Shown here piece by piece: positions 55,001-64,000 of a stretch of 64,000 nucleotides of DNA; the first letter of the stretch is position 1; the number at the start of each line of letters is the position of its first letter. Source of the stretch: Pseudevernia furfuracea (Eukaryota; Ascomycota; Lecanoromycetes; Lecanorales; Parmeliaceae); NCBI GenBank assembly GCA_022315425.1, contig JAIUPT010000024.1:62001-126000 (forward strand). The letters are read 5' to 3'. The position numbers and the translations under genes are program-made. The notes beneath the pieces were generated by a model, which saw nothing but the letters and a program-made list of their open reading frames with translations, ran no database searches and was not told the origin of the DNA.

Positions 55001-55150
55001 TTATTATTATTCTTTGTCTTCTCTTTTCCCTTTCTTTTCTCGTCCTGCGAAGAACATGGGACTGCGTGGTGCTGCGGCGTTCTCTGGTCGACAACTGCAC
55101 CATTGAGTGGACTTGCGCTCGCCCGCGCTACCATTCCTTAAGTACCAAAC
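52100..55150. other. long gene-poor region with simple repeats
   Basis: About 3 kb without a supported gene. A 195-codon open frame at 52981-53568 begins with TTG, has no nearby ATG and no motif. Simple sequence includes a G-run near 52725-52742, an AAT repeat (listed separately), a T/GTTT run at 54472-54490 and AT-rich sequence at 54690-54830 and 54970-55050. The end holds the promoter of the 55151 gene. Confidence 0.45.
53939..53962. repeat. AAT microsatellite
   Basis: About eight uninterrupted AAT units. No coding frame uses it. Confidence 0.9.
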
Positions 55151-56803
55151 ATGTCGCTGCTACCGGGTGCCCTGCCACCCGACGAGCTGCAACGGAGTCG
55201 CGCAGGGGAGGTCATTGGAGCATCGGTGCCGTTGCTGATCCTACCGACTCTGGCTGTCACGTTGAGATTGTTGTCGAGATGGATGTCAAGAGCCGGCTTC
55301 TGGGTAGGATGACGCCTTTTATCCGATCGTGTGGCACAAAGGAAAGACCGGGGCTGACAGGATGAATAGTGGGATGACCTGACAATCGTACTCGCCTGCG
55401 TGTGTTCCCCCGAGGCCCACGGTGTAGAAAAGTCTGTACTTACGGATTCGCAGGTTCTCTCGTGGGGCCCCAACATCAATAACCTCGTCTGTCAGTCGCA
55501 TCCAGGATCTTGAGATGATGAAGCCAATGCTAATCGGAAATGCAGCACTACATTATGGCTTTGGGCGACATCTTGAAGCCTTGGGCACGGCCGGGGTAAC
55601 CCGCTGGTTCAAATTCCTCTACAGTTTCGAATTCCTCTACACGCTCGCAATGGCGTCTGTCAAATACTCCATGTATGGGCTCCTCACTCTCCTCCCCCAC
55701 CACTACCACAAACCAAAACTCCCACATACCCTTGCAATGAGACATCTGACAAAAACGGTCCTTCAGTATCCTCTTCCAATACCGCGTCTTCCCCATCGTC
55801 CAATTCCGCCGCATGCTCCTGTGGTGTAACCACTTCGTCGTATGCCTCACCATCACCTGCGTGCTTGTCTCGATCTTCCAATGCGTGCCCGTTGATGATT
55901 TCTGGGACACCCTGGCTGGTGCACTCGGTCGCAAACTGGGTGGGAGGTGTATTAATGTGGAACTATACTTTCTCATTGCCGGGTCGATCAATGCGGCTAC
56001 GGACTTTGTGCTTTTGGCTTTGGTGAGTGAGAGAGGGGATGGCTGCAATGCCCAAGAGCAAGAAAGACTAATGAAGGGACACCGAGTGTAGCCGATGCCG
56101 ATCCTCTGGCGTCTGAGGACCAGCCAGGCGCAGAAACTCGTCCTGACTGGGATTTTCACCGTGGGCCTCACGTAAGCCTTCCCGTCCTTTCATCCTCTTC
56201 ATTTCTCCCTACAAATTTTTATCGACCTAACAACGCCAACCAGCGTCTGCGCGGTCAGTATCACCCGCCTCATTATTCTCCACCAGTACGGCAAGAGGGA
56301 AGATATAACCTGTACGTCAATCTCTTGAAAGGAACTTAACTCCGCACGAATACCGATATATGCACATAGGGTACTACGTCTCCCCCGCCATCTGGACCGC
56401 CGCCGAGCCCTCCATAGCCATCGTATCCGCCTGCCTCCCCTCCCTCCGCCCCCTCTTCGTCCGCGTCGTCTGGGGCGGCACCCACCGCCCCAAACCCGCC
56501 CCCTACCCCTCCGCCACCTCGCGCTACGGCTCCAACTCCCTGCGCAAAACCCCCTACCACGGCGACGGCTCCTTCAACCGCCTGCAGGAATCCGACCGGT
56601 CCGGCAGCCACGGCTCCCCGTCGTGGACGAACCACCACAACGTGGACGTCTACGGCGGGAGGCGGCCGGGGGACGCGGACAGCGACGACTTCGAGCTGGG
56701 GGACCCGGCGCGTCTCGAGACGCCGATGAATCGGATCCGGGCGAAGACGACGGTCGTGCTGACGATTAGCGAGAGGGTGGAGTATCAGGATGATTTGTTT
56801 TGA
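55151..56803 (+). CDS. SAT4/rhodopsin-like integral membrane protein, intact
   Basis: Eight exons, 55151-55303, 55370-55399, 55454-55490, 55546-55672, 55767-56022, 56092-56171, 56244-56311 and 56370-56803 (394 residues). The seven-helix layout of the fungal rhodopsin-domain family is visible: an N-terminal helix (GASVPLLILPTLAVTLRLLSR), WDDLTIVLAC, SLHYGFGRHLEAL, VKYSIILFQYRVFP, LVSIFQCVPVDDFWD, GRCINVELYFLIAGSINAATD, PILWRLRTSQAQKLVL, SITRLIILHQY and the family's WYYVSPAIWTAAEPSIAIVSACLPSLRPLF. A polar C-terminal tail of about 120 residues (SYGSNSLRKTPYHG-type, Ser/Asp/Arg-rich) follows and should face the cytosol. Several exons are short (30 and 37 bases). Members of this family include Pth11-like sensors, but the CFEM domain of true Pth11 proteins is absent. 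Confidence 0.85.
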
Positions 56804-57442
56804 AGAAGGGGAAATACATACCAACCCAGGGGGGTGGTTAGGGGTTCATAAATCGAGGGTCAATTGTATAAAAGAAAGAAAAGGGACGAAATGCACGAGA
56901 TGAGGGTTTTGGGCTCGGTCGACCCCAGTGTGGGGGGGGGGGAATTTGGAGTATATGTTTTGTTTTGGAGATGATACCCGTGCCTAAATCAAAGCTCTTC
57001 CTTTCCACATTCCCTCTTCGCGACGAAAAAAGCGAAGCGAAAGCCCAAAATCGCGCCAGTATGTATGTATATTCGTTAATCCGACCGACGTAAGGAACCA
57101 ACCGACTGTTTTCCGTCGTGACTCTGCGATCGTAAAGTCTCGATTGCAGATATGCAATCATGATTGATCATCAGCATCAGTTTCTTTCTTTTTCTTTCCC
57201 ATTAATATTTTCCCTTCACTCAAGACGACGAATCTCTATCCATCCCCCAACTCGCTCGGTTTCACGGACGAAGTTTATTAAGCTCCTTCTATATAGCTCC
57301 TATGTAGTCACAGTTCACTATACTATGCTATGCTATGCTGTGCAGTAGTGAATACCATGTAAACACCCACGAGGTTTCGAGGCCACACACATGTACTCCG
57401 AAACGCGCTCTTTTGAAAAAATAGCACCAGGTACCTACGCTT

Positions 57443-57469
57443 TGTGTGTGTGTGTGTGTGTGTGTGTGT
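57443..57469. repeat. TG dinucleotide microsatellite
   Basis: About 13 uninterrupted TG units. Confidence 0.9.
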
Positions 57470-57641
57470 AAAGGGGTCTCAACTCTCAACCGAGCCGTGT
57501 GAGACTTCTAGGACAACATTAACAACATGAGCGGTACCTTGGGTCACCGATGGCATTATTTGTGGAGAAGAAGCGAGTTACACGCCGGGGGCGAACTTTC
57601 ATAATAACAATAGCCGTTGATTCCCGTAAGAACCTGCCTGC

Positions 57642-57733
57642 AGAGAGAGAGAGAGAGAGCGGTATGGACGACGTTTTGTTGGTGGAAAGCTGGGGATGGA
57701 GATGGAGGTGGAGGTGGAGGTGGAGGTGGAGGA
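57642..57733. repeat. GA microsatellite and GGAGGT hexamer repeat
   Basis: Nine GA units at 57642-57659, then after 36 bases an array of GGTGGA/GATGGA hexamers at 57696-57733 (about six units). Purine is confined to the plus strand. Confidence 0.85.
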
Positions 57734-58011
57734 TGAGGTGATGAGAGAGAGGTGGGGGGGGGCCTTTGGAGTACTGCATCAAGCACAGATAGGTACCGGT
57801 GCCGGGGAAAAAAAAAACAGCCTGTGCAACAGCAGCAGCGACCATGGATCGCTCTCAAGGATGATATTTAAGCTCGTCACCGCTTGAAATAGAGACGTAT
57901 CGCCTAGTTGGTCATAGATAACGAGGTAGGCGGAGTTTGGGGGGCCGCCGATTTACGCGGTGTGGCACGTATACGGGAATGCGTGTTCGGGAGGGGAGTG
58001 TTCGGCTTGCT

Positions 58012-58043
58012 GAAGGAGAAGAAGAAGAAGAAGAAGAAGAAGG
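58012..58043. repeat. GAA trinucleotide microsatellite
   Basis: About ten GAA units, again with all purines on the plus strand, followed by a G-rich stretch. Confidence 0.9.
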
Positions 58044-58984
58044 AGGGGGGAACGGATGGAGATATAAAAGGGTTAGGATGGGGAAGGTGCTGCTGTCGTG
58101 GAATGCGGGGCTGGGTGCGACGCTGACGGCGGGTTTGGGCGTGTTGATTTGGCGGTATGTGGTGGAGGTTGCGAGGGGGGGAGGATGTTGAGGGATGAGG
58201 CGGGGTGTGCTGCGGTTCTTTTGGCTGCGGATTGGTATGGGGGGTTTCCCCATTTTTCTTTTTCCTTGTCTTTTTCTGACTGGCTTTTTGGGTTTGGACG
58301 CTGATTCGGAGGGTTAGTGTGTTGCATGCTTGGCTAGCGGTTCCGGGACTTGGTGATGGAGAGTTTACGGTGTTGCGTTATCCGTTGAAAGGGGACGATA
58401 GGGTGGTGGATGAAGGGGAGGGAGAGTCAGGTAAATGGCAAGAAAAACCAGGTGAAGGGATGAGAGATGCAGAAGAAGTCAAGGAGACCGAGGAATGGAA
58501 GTGTAATGGAATCGAGAAGTAGAATGACAAAGGGAGAGCTGATGAACTTACAACACGTTGAATAAGGATTAGTTGACATTCATTCTATATTAAAACAAGC
58601 GTTCGGCATACTTCTGCAGACTTCAAAACGCGCTCATGAATCAACAGACATATTGCTAAAAGCGGGAACTATGTATTCACAGTCTGCTGTGACTCGAATA
58701 TTGAGAGACAATAAGCCGGGTCCGCAACAAGTCAGAACGCGACAATCAAGCGCTCATAGACTCTTAGTGCGAAAAAAACATACATCACATCGAGTCCGCT
58801 CAGAGCTTCTACCTTCCTTGAGATGTGAACTGAAATTCGTGATGACCGTGACAACAACAATAGCTGCCCCTAAACTGAACGGATATCTCGGTCACATGAT
58901 CGTCCAATTTGTATTAAGGGCATGGTCCCGTGCAGAGTGGAGAAGATGCGCTGGAATCCCGCCAAGAGTGGAAGGCGTCAGGAT

Positions 58985-60354
58985 TTAGCACTCACGGAAA
59001 TAGACCTCCCCTGCCGCTAACACGGGTAAAGCTATCAACAAGAGCGGCACGAGCTGGCCAAAACTCATGAAATTTTGATCGCCCGAAGGTCCTGCAGCGG
59101 GTGTATCCTCCCAGTTCGTGATTAGTTGTGAAATCCCATAACTGACACCGAGCAATAGGGTAAGAATCTCGCTAAGGAAAGAGCTCTGCATCTCCTTGTT
59201 CAGGTACCAAATTTCGGTCACACGACGGGAAAGGGCAGAGCGCTGCTTTACCCAGTCACCACAATGCTTCCACCAACGTCTTCTCTGTTGCAACTTCCTG
59301 TATGTGGCACCCTGTTCCGCTTTGGATAGACTGGAAGTCCTGACCACTACTCTCTCCGTTACGGACGTCGTCCTTCCTAATCAGAGGCCTCGCTAGTACC
59401 TCAATCATCCAATCTTGGGACACTCCAATTCGGGTCGAACGTTGTATAGTCGACGTGTTCTGTTCGGGTATGAGACGCCCAAGAAGATTATGGCCAAGAT
59501 GGGTTGGAATATCGAAATAGTAGAGGCTATCCGGTCTAAACGACTGGAAAGCGCATTGAACAGGCAAAGAGATAACTTGCGTCGTAAAGGTTCCAGTTTG
59601 AGATATAACCAGAAGACCGGAAATACCTAGCATTGCAATCACACGCCAATCTCGAACTCGAGGATGATCAATACGGTGGGCTCTCAGTGCAGACAGATGG
59701 GTGGTTGAGGAGAACCATCCGAGCGCAGCTATAATCTTGAAATGGTACAAAGGTCTAGAGCACCGATTTGTATACCCAGCGATGAGTACCGCAAGTCCCG
59801 TGACTAGTTGTTGATCGCTTAAAGCCAAGACGAAGCGTTCCAGACCTTTGCTGCGGCGGACTCGGTCCCGTTCGCGCTTCTCATCAGGGTCCTTGTTCGA
59901 GAACGGGAGATTCTCGGAGTATGAAGGCCGTAGTTATAGTCATTGAGTTTTGCAGAGGCGTACAAAGGAATCCTCACTGTTTTGTGACCTCTGTTGGATC
60001 TTCGCGATACCTACGTGGTTGGGCATCAGCATGGCTTCTTCGAGGCAAAAAGCCGAGTCTCGAAATCTATGCAGAGAGGTTGTTACCCGCCCGATGGCTT
60101 TAGGGTCAGGAATTGGTTCCAGATAGGAGGGACTTGCTCTTAAAAGTGAAATACCTACTCGTACAGGCTCGATCCAGCTCAGTCAGAGTTGAATCAGGTA
60201 AGGAATCAGTCAGATACCCAACGGCGATAGCGATGAAGGTAATAGCTGCAGTGGCGCCAAATGATACCAGTACGCCAATACCAGCAACATCAGGGTCGCT
60301 CTCAATTGGTTGATCCGTGGATGTACAATTGACAATGGAGGCGCAATTGCCCAT
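58985..60354 (-). CDS. multi-pass membrane protein of a fungal family of unknown function; frame uncertain in the middle
   Basis: Minus-strand gene from ATG 60354. Exons 60354-60165, 60097-60015 and 59912 onward are well fixed. Landmarks are MGNCASIVNC, SDPDVAGIGVLVSFGATAAIT, SLPDSTLTELDRA, LERFVLALSDQQLVTGLAVLIAGY, LGWFSSTTHLSAL, LPVQCAFQ, and a C-terminal MSFGQLVPLLLIALPVL. ALSDQQLVTGLAVLI and GWFSSTTHL are hallmarks of a large fungal family of unstudied multi-helix membrane proteins. Between about 59430 and 59560 two readings compete. A frame shifted by one base gives a convincing membrane helix (ILAIIFLGVSYPNRTRR) and joins, via an 83-base intron, the last exon 59339-58985. The unshifted frame avoids any frameshift with a 46-base intron but makes a poor helix. 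The exon length (59424-59912) is one base off for the first reading. Confidence 0.65.
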
Positions 60355-61755
60355 CTTGTGTACGCATTGTATTTTTGAGCCTGGGAATCGTAGCAGGCAA
60401 TCTTTGAGGTGTCCGATCTCGCACGGGACATCACCTGCTTTGTATCATGCATCGATTGAGGATCATGACGAAGATTGCTGACAAGGCTACGGCCTCGCGG
60501 AGTCGCGAATTCTGATTGGATCTCACTGAATTCGTATCTCCTCGGCCCTCCCTCGTCGCAACAAGCGGGGGGACAGGACTGAGAGCAGTAATGAGCGTCG
60601 CCATGTAAGGGTATTTCCCCCGAATCTCCCTCAGTACAAGGTGCGCAATCGTGTGCCCACACCGTGTGTAGGCGTATGCAATTAGTGAGTCTAACAGCGA
60701 TCAGTCCCGAGGAATGATATCCCTTTGAAGACTGCAACAAAGATGATCTAACGTTCTGACTGAAGTACTTGAATCGATTCATCAGTGGGATACAATACAA
60801 TCAAATGCGACACTGTCGCTCAGCTTCCATGGCGTGAGGAATTTTAGGCTAACGCAAAGCCGCCAACCTATCGGGGGCGCTTGAGTACATAACGTCGGCT
60901 CGAATGATTGTACTTCAGCTATTGTTGTAATGCTAATACTTGATGGAATTCAGAGGTTATGGATTGACCATCTAGCTATGGAACTGGTATGTAGGCTACT
61001 TATATACCATTAAAACTCAGCCTGTTCATTCACGATCTGATACGGAGTACAATACGCCATAAAGGCGGATGACTGGCTGAATCCTTAGCTGCGATTTGTC
61101 AACTGGGATTCAGAAATCGCTGCACCGCATTTCGATTCCCATCTCGCAGTCATCCTGGGCTATGCTGCATGATCGCTTGACATGAAAGGGTGGTCGTAGG
61201 TATGCAGAGGTCGATAAAAGTATTGAAACACCTGGAGTGGTATGCTACACCTTGCGGATATTAGTCTCCGGACAAATGCAGTTTCATCCCGGCCAGTAAA
61301 TCGTTCCCCTTGATAAATTGCGGAAATCGAGACATGGGCTGCCGAAAAGAATACGCGGAGATGTGAGACATCTCCTTCTGTGCGTGCCAGATATTGAGCA
61401 AGATGCAGAATCAGACTGATCGATACAGTATATACATCGGAAGTATAAGGGGTCCACAGGAAGCTCATGATCTTGCTTAGTTTCGACGATTATAGCACCT
61501 CGATTGAATTATGAAAAGGGCGCAGTCCAAATGCAGTGCAGAGATCAACGTCTCCTTTTTCTCGAGAACAGTGGGCATCTCAACTGACAATATTCGCGAC
61601 CAATGTTTGCTCATATCCATACTACTGGCTCTCTCCCTGTCCAATCTATTGATTTTCCTGCGACCGATCTCCCTCCTTTGATCCCAATCCATCATAGACC
61701 GCCTTCTCAATCTGTGCCCACAATCCAATAACATCGGCATCTACTCTCAGATGAA
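60355..61755. other. intergenic
   Basis: About 1.4 kb between the membrane-protein promoter and the 3' end of the beta-lactamase-like gene. No motif-bearing frame. AT-rich near 60920-61060. Confidence 0.45.
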
Positions 61756-63302
61756 TTAGCACAGCGCTCCACTCACTGCCCATCGCCCATCCACCAAGCA
61801 AGTCACGCCAAAAGCAAAGCTCCACTCACCAGCAAAAGGCAAAATCTGCGTGGCCAACATCCCCGCCACGCCTTTCTCCCTATCACACCACCAAAAACAG
61901 TTCGGCAATCCAGCCCACCACGCCGTATTCCTGCCCCTCCCCGTCGCGCCCTCATGGGTCGTCAACATGAACGTCAACCCCCACCCCTGCGGCTGCTCCC
62001 TGGGCTGATGATAGAATTCAGGGACATCATTCGTATACGTCGGTTTAACGGACTTGACCCCCTTGCGACCGAAATCGGGAAAGGCGGGGATCTGATTCGT
62101 GAACATTTCCTCGATACTCTTCTCCGATAGGATTCTGTTGTTGGTGACGGGTGAGACGCCAGCGTTGAGCAGGGTGGAAAGGATTTGCGCAAAGTCCGTT
62201 GGACGCGCGAAACAGCCCGCTCCGGCGCTGTTGTAGACGAAAGGTTGTTCGCCTGTTGAAGCGATCAGGGGCCGTCGGTATGGGTGATCGCGCGCTCGAA
62301 CGTGGTGGCCAACAGCAGTGGCGGTTTTTTGATGCATGTGTGCTAGGTCGGCGCGCATTTGAGGCGTGGGGAACATGGTTATGTGGTGCAGGTTCAAGGG
62401 ACCGAAGATATGGGTTTGGAAGTATTCGTTTAGGGACATGGATGTTACGCGCTCGATAAGGGTGCCGGCCCAGTCGACGCCGACCTGGAGAGGGAAAAGG
62501 GGTCAGATTTGTGTGGGGTTGGAGGAAAGAGGGGGGACAGGGGGGGGATACACCATAAGCCCAGTCTGTGCCTGCGAACAAAGGGAAGGGTTAGTGATGT
62601 GAAATTAGTGAGAACGAGTAGAGCTTACCGGGTTCGAAAATGAGAGGTTGACCTAGAATGCCACTGCTGTGGGCGTCGAGCTCGTCGATCCCGACGGGCT
62701 GGCCGTTCAAGCGGAGGATGTCGTTGAACAACGTGTATCTTTCATATTCCAAGCAAGAGTTAGTTTTCTGTGGGCTTCTCCTTTTGAACGTCAGAACGCC
62801 TACCCAAAGCCCGCTACCTGATGTATTAGCCGGAAAAAATCAACAGGAATGATTCTCGCAACGACATACCAGTATGGGTCAAAAGCATTCTCAATGTGAT
62901 TCTATTTCTCTTCTCCACGGTCTCCGCCTTGTTGTCTTCACTGATACTTTATATAATCCGCACACTCTTGAGCTCCGGACAGTGGTGTTCTACAAGATCA
63001 CAATCATCCAGCGCCAGCCTACCATGCTCGACAAGCTGCATGGCTGCTATGCCAGCAATCATCTTCGTGCATGATGCTATCCAGAAGACCGAGTCGAAAG
63101 TCATGGAATCTTTGGTATCTGTACCTCGCTTGCCGCTGGCGTGAGAGAAAATCGTTTGCCCTGATTTGTCGACGACAACGGCAACGCAGCCTGGAATTTG
63201 GTTTGGTTCGGAAGTGGTTTCGTCAATGGTTTTGCGGATGCCATCGCTGGCGGAGGTCGAGAGTAGGCCTGCCATTTTGCTCGAGAGTTCCGAAATGGAC
63301 AT
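61756..63302 (-). pseudogene. beta-lactamase/transesterase-like serine hydrolase with an in-frame stop
   Basis: Minus strand, ATG 63302; segments 63302-62870, 62813-62804 (10 bases), 62738-62629, 62571-62552 and 62484-61756 (432 residues plus one internal stop). The SxxK nucleophile motif is SCTK (S77, K80) in FWIASCTKMIAG. NRITLRMLLTHTAGFGYTLFN, IFEPGTDWAYGVGVDWAG, LNEYFQTHIFGPLNL and a C-terminal GNTAWWAG-like RNTAWWAGLPNCFWW follow, as in fungal class C beta-lactamase-fold esterases (LovD/EstB-like). TAA at 62951-62949 interrupts the frame between CPELKSVRII and SISEDNKAE. A 66-base intron could bypass it but would delete the conserved CPEL segment, and a 37-base one is very short; a nonsense mutation is the simplest reading. 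Everything else is intact. Confidence 0.68.
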
Positions 63303-64000
63303 TGGATGTCAATTGATCCATGGAGGAAACAAGGAATTATAAAGAACGCATTGTGCCGAGGTAAACACGCTGGATTTCAAAGCAGGACGCTTTTCTAATC
63401 TTGATCAGTAATTCTGGTTTTCTGATCGCGATGAATCATGATGCTTCTCTAATCATGATGCATGACCGTTTTAACCAAGATGGGTATGTGTCCGTGAACA
63501 AGGTAGCGAGAATCGCTTTTAGACCCACCCAATCTGTAAGAAACTACTACTGAAAACGGATGGAGGTAAAGGTTTGATATTGTAACCACACATACTAGCC
63601 CTGAGTACTCGATTAGGCCTAGCTCGCTAAATCTCGATCATCATGTCACCACGAATATTTCTAGCTCTTCTCGCTTAGTTGGCGTCCCCTTCTGCTCCTC
63701 CAACTCTATTGATTCCTCATATTGGCTGTTAGTACTGTAGAGCAAACCCTGGTCATCGAGCCACCTCCCTGCCTCGCGCCGACCGCGATCAGGTCTCGGG
63801 AAAGGTTCGAACGAAATTGATGTGGAGGGGGGCCACTGCGGAGGCGCTGAATAAATGCGGGCAGGCTAGGCATAGAGGAGGCTATAAGGTCAATCATGTG
63901 TTCGACGATGCTGTAGGAGGTGCTTTTGTCAGCGTGGGTGGGATGGGATGGGAAAGTTTAAAAGAGGGTAGTGGAGTGGCGTACTTTAGCTCGCTTAAGG
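63303..64000. other. right-edge intergenic
   Basis: Upstream region of the beta-lactamase-like gene. Contains two imperfect copies of TCTAATCNTGAT near 63393 and 63438. No gene is seen up to the window edge. Confidence 0.4.

Larger units (their letters stand above)
56804..58984. other. gene-poor region dense in simple repeats
   Basis: About 2.2 kb with a G-run at about 56932-56942 and several microsatellites listed separately. A short frame at 58078-58191 (37 residues) encodes one hydrophobic helix (GATLTAGLGVLIWRYVV) but no supporting exon could be fixed. No gene is called. Confidence 0.4.

Noticed and set aside
56336..56824. 162-codon minus-strand frame rich in Gly, Val and Arg
   Set aside because: It is the antisense shadow of the last exon of the SAT4/rhodopsin-like gene, whose GC-rich codons keep the other strand open.
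57519..58327. Pro/His/Ser-rich frames on the minus strand
   Set aside because: They are translations of the GA, GGAGGT and GAA simple repeats and carry no other support.

Overview
The window is nuclear DNA of a filamentous ascomycete (Pezizomycotina); I cannot name the species. The evidence is the gene style: many genes cut by introns of about 45-90 bases with GTANGT-type donors and CAG/TAG acceptors, secreted proteins with short signal peptides, and families typical of these fungi (SAT4/rhodopsin-like membrane proteins, PXB/DUF3818, GH128, fungal F-box, BTB and PD-(D/E)XK-like proteins). Coding regions were rebuilt by hand from splice signals and reading-frame continuity. No rRNA, tRNA, CRISPR or intact transposon was seen.

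Left part (1-28 kb), mostly intact genes: the 5' end of a secreted protein at the left edge; a basic, probably nuclear protein of unknown function; a secreted acetoacetate-decarboxylase-like protein; a microsomal cytochrome P450; a SprT-like HExxH metalloprotease; a class I methyltransferase. From 11.9 to 22.7 kb there is an unusual block: two divergent paralogs of a family I cannot name, which share an intron at the same codon, enclose a 795-residue secreted protein with 14 introns that resembles the C-terminal tail of killer-toxin-type chitinases but has no catalytic domain, and a small secreted protein made of two 45-residue Cys-to-Cys repeats with a Lys-Arg between them. Then come a PXB/DUF3818 protein and, divergently, a GABA/choline-type permease.

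Right part (28-64 kb), rich in broken genes: a rhodopsin-like gene with two Trp-to-stop changes, a truncated butanediol-dehydrogenase start, a secreted-protein gene with many single-base frameshifts, a frameshifted LPxExRNxIY-type gene, a BTB gene with stops and frameshifts, a PD-(D/E)XK nuclease-like relic, a frameshifted F-box gene, and a beta-lactamase-like esterase with an in-frame stop. Among them are apparently intact genes: a GH128 glucanase, an aldo/keto reductase, an F-box protein, a secreted Cys-rich protein, an intact SAT4/rhodopsin-like membrane protein and a multi-pass membrane protein. Long gene-poor stretches separate them.

The mix of secreted proteins, small families and many decayed copies looks like an accessory or fast-evolving chromosome region. 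I see no complete biosynthetic cluster. The strongest candidate for something undescribed is the 11.9-22.7 kb secreted-protein block, in particular the duplicated small secreted protein at 20.2 kb.
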